NCBI GenBank assembly: GCA_934660915.1
Contig: CAKUIF010000005.1
Coordinates: forward strand, 1 to 64,000
Source: an uncultured Olsenella sp.
Lineage (GTDB): Bacteria; Actinomycetota; Coriobacteriia; Coriobacteriales; Atopobiaceae
Direction: 5' to 3'
DNA length: 64,000 nucleotides
The first letter of the stretch is position 1. Each line of letters starts with the position of its first letter. This document shows, piece after piece, positions 40,820-49,025 of the stretch. The notes under the pieces are model-generated. The model saw nothing but the letters and a program-made list of their open reading frames with translations. It was not told the DNA's origin and did no database searches. A program made the position numbers and the translations under genes.

Positions 40820-42019
40820 ATGAGCGAGATCCAGAAGTACGTCGATATGCTCGAGGGCCTTGACTTCAAGGGTATGTACGGCTCTGACTTCCTGCACACC
40901 TGGGACAAGACCACCGACGAGCTGCGTGCCCTCTACGCCGTCGCCGCCGCCCTGCGCAACCTCCGCGAGCGCAACATCTCCTCCAAGATCTTCGACTCCG
41001 GCCTGGCCGTTTCGCTGTTCCGCGACAACTCCACCCGCACCCGCTTCTCGTTCTCCAAGGCCAGCAACCTCCTCGGCCTCGAGCTCCAGGACCTCGACGA
41101 GAAGAAGTCCCAGATCGCCCACGGCGAGACCGTCCGCGAGACCGCCACGATGATCTCCTTCATGGCCGACGTCATCGGCATCCGCGACGACATGTACATC
41201 GGCAAGGGCGACGCCTACATGGCCGAGGTCTCCGAGTCCGTGCAGCAGGCCTACGAGGACGGCGTCCTTGACCACCGTCCGACCCTGATCTCCCTGCAGT
41301 CCGACTCCGACCACCCGACCCAGTCCTCCGCCGACATGCTCTACCTCATCGAGGAGTTCGGTGGCCTCGAGAACCTCCGCGGCAAGAAGGTCGCCGTGAC
41401 CTGGGCCTACTCGCCCTCCTACGGCAAGCCGCTCTCCTGCCCGCAGTCCCTCATCAGCCTGCTCCCGCGCTTCGGCATGGACGTCACCCTGGCCCACCCC
41501 GAGGGCTACGACCTCATGGGCGACCGCGTCGACGCCGCAAAGAAGTTCGCCGCCGAGAACGGCTGCACCTTCAACCAGGTGAACACCATGGAAGAGGCCT
41601 TCGAGGGCGCCGACATCGTGATCCCGAAGTCCTGGGCTCCCTACGCCGCCATGGAGCGCCGCACCAACCTCTACGCCGAGGGTGACGACGCCGGCATCGC
41701 CGCGCTCGAGAAGGAGCTCCTCGCCCAGAACGCCACCCACCAGGATTGGTGCTCCACGACCGACCTCATGGCTAAGACCGCCAACGGCCAGGACACCATC
41801 TTCATGCACCCGCTGCCCGCCGACATCTCTGGCGTCTCCTGCGAGCACGGCGAGGTCATGGCCGACGTCTTCGACATGCACCGCGTCGGCATGTACAAGG
41901 AGGCCTCCTACAAGCCCTACGCCATCGCTGCCATGATCTTCCTGCAGAAGGTCGCCGACCCGGCCGCCACGCTCAAGGCTCTCGAGGAGAGCGCGACCCC
42001 GCGCTGGTTCCAGGCCTAA
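40820..42019 (+). CDS. ygeW: YgeW, carbamoyltransferase-fold protein
   Basis: A 399-residue member of the aspartate/ornithine carbamoyltransferase superfamily. The carbamoyl-phosphate loop STRTRFSF lies near 71-78, and HPLPADISG near 330. YgeW-type proteins have an insertion relative to OTCase, and the amino-acid acceptor is not settled. Its place next to carbamate kinase implies phosphorolysis of a carbamoylated intermediate to give carbamoyl phosphate. The start follows CTAGGAGAGG; an upstream in-frame ATG at 40679 lies inside the long hairpin and is rejected. Confidence 0.92.
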   Translation: MSEIQKYVDMLEGLDFKGMYGSDFLHTWDKTTDELRALYAVAAALRNLRERNISSKIFDSGLAVSLFRDNSTRTRFSFSKASNLLGLELQDLDEKKSQIAHGETVRETATMISFMADVIGIRDDMYIGKGDAYMAEVSESVQQAYEDGVLDHRPTLISLQSDSDHPTQSSADMLYLIEEFGGLENLRGKKVAVTWAYSPSYGKPLSCPQSLISLLPRFGMDVTLAHPEGYDLMGDRVDAAKKFAAENGCTFNQVNTMEEAFEGADIVIPKSWAPYAAMERRTNLYAEGDDAGIAALEKELLAQNATHQDWCSTTDLMAKTANGQDTIFMHPLPADISGVSCEHGEVMADVFDMHRVGMYKEASYKPYAIAAMIFLQKVADPAATLKALEESATPRWFQA

Positions 42020-42035
42020 ATCAGCGTCTGACCTA

Positions 42036-42240
42036 GCATTTGTTTGAGGGCCTGCGCCTTGACGGGAATCCGTCGGGGCGCGGGCCCCACTGAATTGCGC
42101 CGATTTTCGCCGGCGCGCGCCCGTAGCGGCGCTGTTCTTGCGTCGCCTTTGGCGCCTTCGCCGCGCGGTTCGCGGCACCTGCTGCGCCGATCTCGGCGCC
42201 CCCCTGCGTCTTTTTTCAAACACCACATTCCGTACTCTTA
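42036..42240 (+). other. GC-rich structured spacer before carbamate kinase
   Basis: A 234-bp gap without a convincing gene. Short outer arms TGTTTGA (42041-42047) and TCAAACA enclose many small GC hairpins, for example GCGCGGTTCGCGGC-type loops. It lacks a clean terminator. Its role, if any, may be to lower kinase expression or to allow processing. Confidence 0.35.
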
Positions 42241-42253
42241 AGGAGAGTGCCTT

Positions 42254-43198
42254 ATGGGCAAGAGAATCGTCATCGCCCTGGGCGGCAACGCCCTCGGCAA
42301 GAACCTGCCTGAGCAGGCGATCGCGGTCCAGAACACGGCCCGCGCCATCGTTGACTTGCTCGAGCAGGGCAACGAGGTCGTCGTCGTTCACGGCAACGGC
42401 CCCCAGGTCGGCATGATCGCCAACGCCATGACCGAGCTCACCCGCTCCGACCCCGAGAAGTACATCCCGTGCCCGCTTTCGGTCTGCGGCGCCATGAGCC
42501 AGGGCTATATCGGCTACGACCTGCAGAACGCCCTTCGCGAGGAGATGGAGTGCCGCGGCATCAACCACGGCGTCACCACCGTCCTCACGCAGGTCGAGGT
42601 CGACCAGAACGACCCGGCCTTCGCCAACCCCACCAAGCCCATCGGCTCCTTCATGACCCTCGAGGAGGCTGAGGACCTCAAGGCGAACCGCGGCTACGAC
42701 TTCGTCGAGGACGCCGGCCGCGGTTACCGCCGCGTCGTCGCCAGCCCCAAGCCCAAGCGCATCGTCGAGCTCGACACCATCGAGTGCCTCGTCGACCACG
42801 ACCACGTGGTCGTCTGCTGCGGCGGCGGCGGCATCCCCGTCATCCAGACGGGCGTCCACAACCACCTCAAGGGCGCCGCGGCCGTCATCGACAAGGACTT
42901 CGCCGCTGAGCTTCTTGCCGAGTCCCTCGACGCAGACTACCTCGTGATCCTCACCGCCGTCGAGAAGGTCGCCGTCAACTTCGGCAAGCCCGACCAGCTC
43001 TGGCTCGACGAGCTCACGCCCGCCGAGGCCCGCGAGTACATCGGCCAGGGCCAGTTCGCGCCCGGCAGCATGCTGCCCAAGGTCGAGGCCTGCGTCAAGT
43101 TCGCCGAGTCCAAACCCGGCCGCAACGCGCTCATCACGCTGCTCGACCGCGCCGCCGACGGCATCGCCGGAAAGACGGGCACCGTCGTCCGCGCATAG
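42254..43198 (+). CDS. arcC: Carbamate kinase
   Basis: A 314-residue kinase that makes ATP and carbamate from carbamoyl phosphate and ADP. The start KRIVIALGGNALGK and the VVVVHGNGPQVG motif near 37-48 define the family, and CCGGGGIPV lies near 196 with later ATP-site residues near AAVIDKDFAAELLA. The cluster context corresponds to E. coli yqeA. This is the substrate-level phosphorylation step of the pathway. Ribosome site AAGGAGAG. Confidence 0.94.
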   Translation: MGKRIVIALGGNALGKNLPEQAIAVQNTARAIVDLLEQGNEVVVVHGNGPQVGMIANAMTELTRSDPEKYIPCPLSVCGAMSQGYIGYDLQNALREEMECRGINHGVTTVLTQVEVDQNDPAFANPTKPIGSFMTLEEAEDLKANRGYDFVEDAGRGYRRVVASPKPKRIVELDTIECLVDHDHVVVCCGGGGIPVIQTGVHNHLKGAAAVIDKDFAAELLAESLDADYLVILTAVEKVAVNFGKPDQLWLDELTPAEAREYIGQGQFAPGSMLPKVEACVKFAESKPGRNALITLLDRAADGIAGKTGTVVRA

Positions 43199-43302
43199 CC
43201 GCGATTTGCGTGTATAGTACGAGGTAAAGCGTTATGGCGGCGGCAGGCTAACGCTTGTCGCCGCCCGTTCAATGAGCGACTTCCGACCGAAGGGGGACCG
43301 CG

Positions 43303-44232
43303 GTGAGACCGGACCTGAGGGCGTATCTTTTGGGGGATGAGGGCGCCCGCGCGTTCGGACCCGGTCCCTGCGAGCTGCTCCACCGCGTCGAGGAGACGGG
43401 CAGCCTGCGCGCCGCCGCCGTCAGCATGGGCATGGCCTACACCAAGGCCACACGTCTGGTCAAGGCTGCCGAGTCGGCCTTCGGCTTCAAGCTCACCGAG
43501 CGCACCATCGGCGGCGCCGGCGGGGGAGGCAGCCGCCTCACCGCCGAGGCGCGCGACCTTCTTGCCCGCTACGAGGCGTTCGAGCACGCGTGCGTGGACG
43601 ATCTGCGCCGCAACTTCAACGAGTGCTTCTCGGGCTTCTGCGACGTGCCGCGCATCGGCTGCGTCGTCATGGCGTCGGGACTGGCCTGCCGCTTCGGCAC
43701 GCAGAAGCTCGTGGAGCCGCTCGCCGGCGTGCCCATCCTCGAGCGCACGCTCTCGGCGCTGCCCGACGACCTGCTCGACATCGTCGTGGTCACGCGCTCG
43801 GCCGACGTCGAGGAGCTCTGCGACGTCATCGGCGTGCGCTGCGTGCGCCACGTCGGGGCCCTGCAGTCCGACACCGTCCGCGAGGGCCTCAAGGCCTTGC
43901 CGGGCGTGGCGGGCTGCCTCTTTGTCCCCGGCGATCAGCCGCTGCTCACCGAGGCGAGCGTGCGCGCCGTCGTGGCGGACTTCCAGATGCACCCCGGCTC
44001 CATCGTGCGCCTGGGGTGGCGCGGCGCCCCCGCCAGCCCGATCCTGTGGCCGAGCGAGGAGCTGCCGTCGCTCGCCGCGCTCGAGGGCGACACGGGCGGC
44101 AGCGTGCTTCTTGCCAGGAGGCAGGAGCTCGGCGTGCGCGTCCGCGTGGTCGAGGCCGCCTGCGAGCTCGAGGTACAAGACGTGGACACGAGGGAGGACC
44201 TCGAGCTTCTCGAGTCCGCCCTCAGGGTTTAA
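43303..44232 (+). CDS. ModE-like HTH fused to MocA-type nucleotidyltransferase
   Basis: A 309-residue fusion. Residues about 1-110 form a ModE/LysR-type winged helix (GSLRAAAVSMGMAYTKATRLVK; SRLTAEARDLLARY). Residues about 125-300 form a NTP-transferase domain like MocA/YgfJ, which adds CMP to molybdopterin: an early loop MASGLACRFGTQKL, then FVPGDQPLL. In E. coli mocA is a separate gene of this cluster. The molybdate-binding domains of ModE are absent. The combination suggests a cofactor enzyme that also regulates, or a degenerate sensor. The start is GTG behind AAGGGGGA. It is 12 bp from the hydantoinase gene. Confidence 0.85.
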   Translation: MRPDLRAYLLGDEGARAFGPGPCELLHRVEETGSLRAAAVSMGMAYTKATRLVKAAESAFGFKLTERTIGGAGGGGSRLTAEARDLLARYEAFEHACVDDLRRNFNECFSGFCDVPRIGCVVMASGLACRFGTQKLVEPLAGVPILERTLSALPDDLLDIVVVTRSADVEELCDVIGVRCVRHVGALQSDTVREGLKALPGVAGCLFVPGDQPLLTEASVRAVVADFQMHPGSIVRLGWRGAPASPILWPSEELPSLAALEGDTGGSVLLARRQELGVRVRVVEAACELEVQDVDTREDLELLESALRV

Positions 44233-44244
44233 GGAGGACTTGCA

Positions 44245-45612
44245 ATGAAGATCCTTGCGAACGGAACCCTTGTTACTCCCGAGGGGGCGCGCAAAGGCGA
44301 CGTGGCGCTCGACGGCGGCAAGATCGCCCGCCTGGCCGACCGCATCGAGCCCGCGGAGGGCGACGAGGTCGTCGACGTGAGCGGCTGCTGGGTGTTCCCC
44401 GGCTTCATCGACGCCCACACGCACCTGCAGTGCTGGACGGGCATGGACTGGACGGCCGACAGCTTCGAGACGGGCACCCGCGCGGCTGCCTGCGGCGGCA
44501 CCACCACCATCGTGGACTACGCCACCGCCGACCGCGGCGTGACCATGCCCGATGCCCTCGACGAGTGGCACAAGCGCGCCGACGGCACCTGCACCTCCAA
44601 CTACGCCTTCCACATGGCCTTGACCGAGTGGGGCGAGAAGAACCGCCGCGACCTCGCCGTCATGCGCGAGCGCGGGGTCTGCTCGTTCAAGACCTACTTC
44701 GCCTACGACCACCTGCGCCTGGACGACGCCGACACCCTCGAGGTCCTCGAGGCCTTGAAGCCGCTCGGCGGCATCCTGTGCGTCCACTGCGAGAACGGCA
44801 CGCTCGTCGACCGCCTGCAGCAGCGCGTGTTCGACTCCGGCGTCACCGGCCCCGAGGGTCACCCGCTCTCGCGCCCGGACGTCTGCGAGGCCGAGGCCAT
44901 CAGTCGCCTGCTCTACATCGCGCACCTGGCCGGCGACGCCAAGGTCAACGTCGTGCACCTCTCGACCAGGCTCGGCCTGGAGGCCATCCGCGACGCCAAG
45001 GCCCGCGGCCAGAAGAACATCTACGTCGAGACCTGCCCGCAGTACCTGCTGCTCGACGACTCCCGCTACAAGGAGGAGGGCGAGGACGGCTTCGCGGGCG
45101 CGAAGTACGTCATGAGCCCGCCGCTGCGCAAGCCGACCGACGTCGCCGCCCTGCGCGAGGCCGTCGTCGCCGGCGAGATCGACACCATCGCCACCGACCA
45201 CTGCTCCTTCAACCTCCACGGCCAGAAGGACCGCGGCGTCGGCGACTTCCGCAAGATTCCCAACGGCGGCCCGGGCATCGAGCACCGCCCGGCGCTCATG
45301 GCCACGAGCTTCGCGGGCCAGCTCGGCCCCGAGGACCTCTGTCGCCTGATGAGCGAGGGCCCCGCCAAGGTCTTCGGCATGTGGCCGCGCAAGGGCCGCC
45401 TGGCCGAGGGCGCCGACGCCGACGTCTGCGTCTGGGACCCCGAGGCCCGCTGGACCATAAGCGCCGCCACCCAGCAGCAGGCCGTCGACCACACGCCCTA
45501 CGAGGGCTTCGCCTGCCGCGGCCGCGCCCACCTCGTCTACGTCAACGGCGAGCTCGCGGCCCGCGACGGCCAGCCCACCGGCGCCCGCCCCGGCACGTTC
45601 GTTTCCAGGTAA
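44245..45612 (+). CDS. hyuA: Hydantoinase/dihydropyrimidinase YgeZ (HyuA)
   Basis: A 455-residue cyclic amidohydrolase. The first metal motif is HTH at 58-60 (GFIDAHTHLQC). The carboxylated bridging lysine is K149 in SFKTYFAY. Further His/Asp ligands are seen in VHCENG, VVHLSTR and IATDHCSF. It hydrolyses cyclic amides such as hydantoins and allantoin-like rings, and it is a core gene of the urate set. AAGGAGG precedes the start, 12 bp after the ModE-MocA fusion, so both are probably co-translated. Confidence 0.92.
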   Translation: MKILANGTLVTPEGARKGDVALDGGKIARLADRIEPAEGDEVVDVSGCWVFPGFIDAHTHLQCWTGMDWTADSFETGTRAAACGGTTTIVDYATADRGVTMPDALDEWHKRADGTCTSNYAFHMALTEWGEKNRRDLAVMRERGVCSFKTYFAYDHLRLDDADTLEVLEALKPLGGILCVHCENGTLVDRLQQRVFDSGVTGPEGHPLSRPDVCEAEAISRLLYIAHLAGDAKVNVVHLSTRLGLEAIRDAKARGQKNIYVETCPQYLLLDDSRYKEEGEDGFAGAKYVMSPPLRKPTDVAALREAVVAGEIDTIATDHCSFNLHGQKDRGVGDFRKIPNGGPGIEHRPALMATSFAGQLGPEDLCRLMSEGPAKVFGMWPRKGRLAEGADADVCVWDPEARWTISAATQQQAVDHTPYEGFACRGRAHLVYVNGELAARDGQPTGARPGTFVSR

Positions 45613-45680
45613 TATGACAAAGGGATAAGCCCTGCGTCTTATTCATTGTTTTATTCGCACGAAAGCAAAGGAGAACCACC

Positions 45681-46061
45681 ATGTCCAACGAGGCCATCGT
45701 CACCGACAAGGCTCCCGCCGCCCTCGGCCCCTACTCCGCCGCCGTCAAGTCCGGCAACGTGATCCACGTCTCCGGCCAGCTCCCGGTCGACCCCGCCACC
45801 GGCGAGTTCGCCGGCGAGGACATCGCCAGCCAGACCCGTCAGAGCCTGACCAACATCCAGAACATCCTGGCCGCCGCCGGCGCCACCATGGCAAACGTCG
45901 CCGAGTGCACCGTCCTTCTGGACGACATCAACGACTTCGCCGGCATGAACGAGGTCTACGGCGAGTTCTTCTCCGAGCCGTTCCCGGCCCGCGCCGCCTT
46001 CGAGGTCGCCGCGCTGCCGAAGGCCGCCAAGGTCGAGATCAAGGCCGTCGCCTACCTGTAA
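45681..46061 (+). CDS. ridA: RidA family reactive enamine/imine deaminase
   Basis: A 126-residue trimeric deaminase of the YjgF/YER057c/UK114 family. Diagnostic stretches are APAALGPYSAAVKSGN, HVSGQLPVDP, the QNILAAAG helix and EPFPARAAFEVAALPK with the catalytic Arg. It removes reactive enamines made by PLP enzymes; here YgeX (diaminopropionate to 2-aminoacrylate) is the obvious source. Position right after hyuA fits that role. Confidence 0.92.
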   Translation: MSNEAIVTDKAPAALGPYSAAVKSGNVIHVSGQLPVDPATGEFAGEDIASQTRQSLTNIQNILAAAGATMANVAECTVLLDDINDFAGMNEVYGEFFSEPFPARAAFEVAALPKAAKVEIKAVAYL

Positions 46062-46091
46062 GGGGCGAGCCGCTGCATAAGCGAGCGCCTG

Positions 46092-46127
46092 GCGCCGTCG
46101 CGGCTGCGTGCCGCGGCGGCGCTTTTT
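46092..46127 (+). terminator. Terminator of the hyuA-ridA unit
   Basis: A 13-bp stem (46092-46104 with 46110-46122, one G-T) has a 5-nt loop and is followed by TTTTT. It is 31 bp after the ridA stop. Confidence 0.88.
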
Positions 46128-46401
46128 CGTGTGGCGGGGCGTGGTGGCCGGCGGGTTTCGGCGGTGCGGGCTTCTTGCCAGCAAAGCGTGCATCGAGCGA
46201 CGGATTTGCCCGCCGGAAGGCGCGGTTGTGTCGCTGGCTGCACGCTTTGTCGCGTGGAAAGAAGTGCGCCGCGCGTTGCCCGTCGTGCGCCACGCCCGCC
46301 CGCCGCCACGCCCGTCGCCGCCACCAAAAACGGCGCCCCGCCTCGCGTGAGGACGGGACGCCGCGCATGCTCGGGCGATCGCAGGCTCGCAGCTCGCGGA
46401 G
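46128..46401. other. Gap between ridA and mscL with an inverted repeat and a minus-strand terminator
   Basis: An imperfect inverted repeat has arms CAAAGCGTGCA-type near 46184-46205 and 46231-46255. A hairpin near 46334-46366 lies downstream of the convergent mscL and probably terminates it. CTTCTTGCC occurs at 46171. No gene is supported. Confidence 0.5.
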
Positions 46402-46833
46402 CTACTCGGACTTGGGCAGTTCGCTGCCGCAGTGGCAGCACTTGGTCGCGCCGGGGTTGACCTCCTCGAGGCAGAACGGGCAGACGGGCGTGGGCGCCGG
46501 CTCCTCCTCGGGCTGCTTGTGGGCGAGCTTGTTGCCGAGGTCCTGGGCCTTGTTCAGCGCCTTGACCATGGCGAACACGATGGCTGCCACGATGAGGAAG
46601 TTGATGACGGCGCTGATGAACGCGCCGAAGTCGATCTCGGTGCCGGGGACGACGAGGCCGGAGACCTCGCCCACGTTGCCGCCGCAGATGGCCTTGATCA
46701 GCGGGTTGATGATGTTGTCGGTGAGGGACGTGACGATCGCGGTGAACGCGCCGCCGATGATGACGCCGATGGCCATGTCCATGACGTTGCCGCGGTTGAT
46801 GAACTCCTGGAACTCCTTGAGCAGCTTCTTCAT
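46402..46833 (-). CDS. mscL: Large-conductance mechanosensitive channel MscL with C-terminal zinc ribbon
   Basis: A 143-residue inner-membrane channel that opens under membrane tension. The N-terminal amphipathic helix (KKLLKEFQEFINRGNVMDMAIGV-type, about 2-24) leads into TM1 (about 15-45) and TM2 (about 70-95). After the usual end of MscL the protein adds CPFC and CCHC pairs (about 118-137), a zinc-ribbon-like tail. The start at 46833 is the Met before KKLL, with GAAGGGGC upstream; an ATG nine codons earlier is rejected. Confidence 0.93.
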   Translation of the reverse strand: MKKLLKEFQEFINRGNVMDMAIGVIIGGAFTAIVTSLTDNIINPLIKAICGGNVGEVSGLVVPGTEIDFGAFISAVINFLIVAAIVFAMVKALNKAQDLGNKLAHKQPEEEPAPTPVCPFCLEEVNPGATKCCHCGSELPKSE

Positions 46834-47094
46834 TGGTGCCCCTTCTATCCGGCGCTGCAAGAACGATTTAGATTAACGCACATCTTGTGACGTTTGCCGT
46901 GCGGGCGTGACCGTTGCGTGACAGGACGCCAATGCTCGCGGGGCGCCAAGCGGCAAGAAGTGCCTGTCCGCACAAAGCCGTGACCTGTCATTTCACGTCC
47001 ATGCCACGCGGTTAACAGCGCGCGTACGCGCGGCCCGTATTGTAGGTGCAATCGAGGCGCGCACACGCGGTGCCGCGCAGAAAAGAGGATCACC

Positions 47095-47433
47095 ATGGGC
47101 TTGAGCTCACTGAAGAGCAACCTCAGCTATTACAACAACCAAGTCGCGTTCTGGCAGAACAACGCGAACCTGCACAGCGAGCAGATCAGCGGCTACGACG
47201 CCGACATCGCCGACCGCAACGACCAGCTGCGCAAGGTCCGCTGCGGGCAGGGCGCTCCGGCCGTCGCCGCCGTGCAGACGCTCATCGACCGTCTGCAGGA
47301 CGAAATCAGCGACCTTTGCGCCTGGCGAGACAGTGCCATCGCGGAGCGCGACTTCTCGAACGAGCGCGCGGGGATGTACCGCAGGTACGCGGAGAGCACG
47401 CTGGCGGCCATCGGCAACTGCCGGGAGGCTTAG
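47095..47433 (+). CDS. Small coiled-coil protein, unknown function
   Basis: A 112-residue protein, highly helical, rich in Asn, Gln, Ala and charged residues, with heptad-like spacing over about 15-70. It lacks a signal peptide and membrane segment. The size and all-helical character recall WXG100/YwqH-like small secreted helical proteins, but no WxG turn is present. The start follows AAAGAGG. It is divergent from mscL. No family is recognised. Confidence 0.6.
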   Translation: MGLSSLKSNLSYYNNQVAFWQNNANLHSEQISGYDADIADRNDQLRKVRCGQGAPAVAAVQTLIDRLQDEISDLCAWRDSAIAERDFSNERAGMYRRYAESTLAAIGNCREA

Positions 47434-47620
47434 CCGGACCGGGTGCGCGGAAAGAAGGATGCCCGGAAAGAAGGGCGCTCAGCAAGAAGCACCTCCGCGC
47501 CGCCCTCTCCATCCGTCCGCCCGATAACCAGCGCTCGCCCATACGTATCGCCGCGGCCCCTCCACGCGGCGTAGTATTGCGGCAACGGGTCCGTGCCCGG
47601 ACGCAACCCAAGGAGAAGCC

Positions 47621-48454
47621 ATGGCCAAAGACCGCGCGGAAAGCAAGTTCTTCACCGTCGACCCGGACGTTCAGATTCACTACTGGGACAGGGGGGAGGG
47701 CGACGCCATCGTCTTTATCCCCGGCCTCACCTTCTCCGGCGAGATCTTCAAGCACCAGATCGAACACTTCTCCGACCGCTACCGCGTGATCGCCGTCGAC
47801 CCGCGCGGCCAGGGCCTCTCGACAAAGACGGTCCACGGCAACGACTACGTGACCCACGGCTCCGACGTGCAAAAGCTCATCGACGGGCTGGGGCTCCAGA
47901 ACGTCACGCTCGTGGGGTGGTCGACCGGCAACCTCGAGGTGTGGAGCTATCTGGAGCAGGCGGGATACGAGAAGGTTGCCGGCGCGGTGACCATCGACAT
48001 GAGCCCGCTGCCGCTCTCGGAGGACCCGGCGTGGTGGACCGAGGGCACGCCGGCCGAGCTCTCGGAGGTGGCCACGCGCGTGCTCACGCACCCCGAGAGC
48101 GCCGAGGCGTTCTGGGACGAGTACCTCACGCAGGTGATGATGCAGCGCGAGCTTTCCGCCGACGAGTACGAGTACCTCATGGACATGAGCCGCCGCACGC
48201 CGTGCTGGATCGCGCGCCAGCTGTTCTGCGACGCGATCTTCTGCAACTACCTGGACGTAGCAAAGACCGCCGCGAAGACCGTGCCCACCCTCATGTACAT
48301 CGCCGAGCACTGGGCCGACGTGGCCGAGCCGTTCTGCCACGAGCAGTTCCCGGAGACCCCGACCTACGTGATGGGCGGCCACCTCATGGCCTACGAGTAT
48401 CCCGAGAAGTTCAACGCCCGCCTCGAGGAGTTCCTCGCGAGTGAGGACAAGTAG
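47621..48454 (+). CDS. Alpha/beta hydrolase
   Basis: A 277-residue soluble hydrolase. The nucleophile S101 lies in GWSTGN, the oxyanion strand is IVFIPGLTFSG near 29, DPRGQGLS is near 64, and H254 in MGGHLM is the probable catalytic histidine. The lid region is about 130-200. Relatives include esterases, lactonases and haloperoxidase-like enzymes; the substrate cannot be predicted. It stands alone, with AAGGAGAAG before the start. Confidence 0.85.
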   Translation: MAKDRAESKFFTVDPDVQIHYWDRGEGDAIVFIPGLTFSGEIFKHQIEHFSDRYRVIAVDPRGQGLSTKTVHGNDYVTHGSDVQKLIDGLGLQNVTLVGWSTGNLEVWSYLEQAGYEKVAGAVTIDMSPLPLSEDPAWWTEGTPAELSEVATRVLTHPESAEAFWDEYLTQVMMQRELSADEYEYLMDMSRRTPCWIARQLFCDAIFCNYLDVAKTAAKTVPTLMYIAEHWADVAEPFCHEQFPETPTYVMGGHLMAYEYPEKFNARLEEFLASEDK

Positions 48455-48683
48455 GCAAGAAGGGCGGGGGAGAGAAGCACTCTATTCTGCCGGCGCATGA
48501 TGTGTGTGACCTGCGCTGAATTGAATCGCTGCGGGCTGTGGGCCTGCGGGGCAGCCGTCGAGTTTGGCGGCTGCTTTTGTGTTTGCCTGCAACTCTGAGC
48601 GTTGTCCATCGGTGAGCTTGGAGGCAGTCGGCCAGGGCGAACGATATACTGTTTGAAATCTGTTCAGACAACGAGGCAAACAT

Positions 48684-49025
48684 ATGACCATGGATTACGA
48701 GTCGGCAAAAAAGAAGGCCCTGGCATTTAGGGATGAGCGGGACTGGTCGCAGTTCCACAACCCCAAGGACCTGGCGATATCCCTCTCCCTCGAGGCATCG
48801 GAGCTGCTCGAGTGCTTCCAGTGGTCGGGCACCGACCTCGTCGTTGCCAAGAAGCACCCTCAGATGGAAGAAGAGCTGGCAGACGTCGTCATCTACGCCA
48901 TTCTCCTCGCCGACAGAATCGGAGCGGACATTCCCGAGATTATTGGCAAGAAGATCGATAAAAACGCGAAGAAGTACCCTGTCGATAAGGCTCGGGGTAA
49001 TGCAAGGAAGTATGACCAACTATGA
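48684..49025 (+). CDS. MazG-like nucleotide pyrophosphohydrolase
   Basis: A 113-residue all-helical enzyme of the MazG/dCTPase-like group. The metal-binding helices are SLEASELLECFQW (Glu triplet, about 35-47) and EEELADVVIYAILLAD (about 62-77). The family hydrolyses (d)NTPs to monophosphates. Its stop overlaps the start of the GIY-YIG/helicase gene (ATGA at 49022), so the two are made together. An ATG two codons downstream is an alternative start. In this setting nucleotide depletion during infection is a plausible role. Confidence 0.85.
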   Translation: MTMDYESAKKKALAFRDERDWSQFHNPKDLAISLSLEASELLECFQWSGTDLVVAKKHPQMEEELADVVIYAILLADRIGADIPEIIGKKIDKNAKKYPVDKARGNARKYDQL

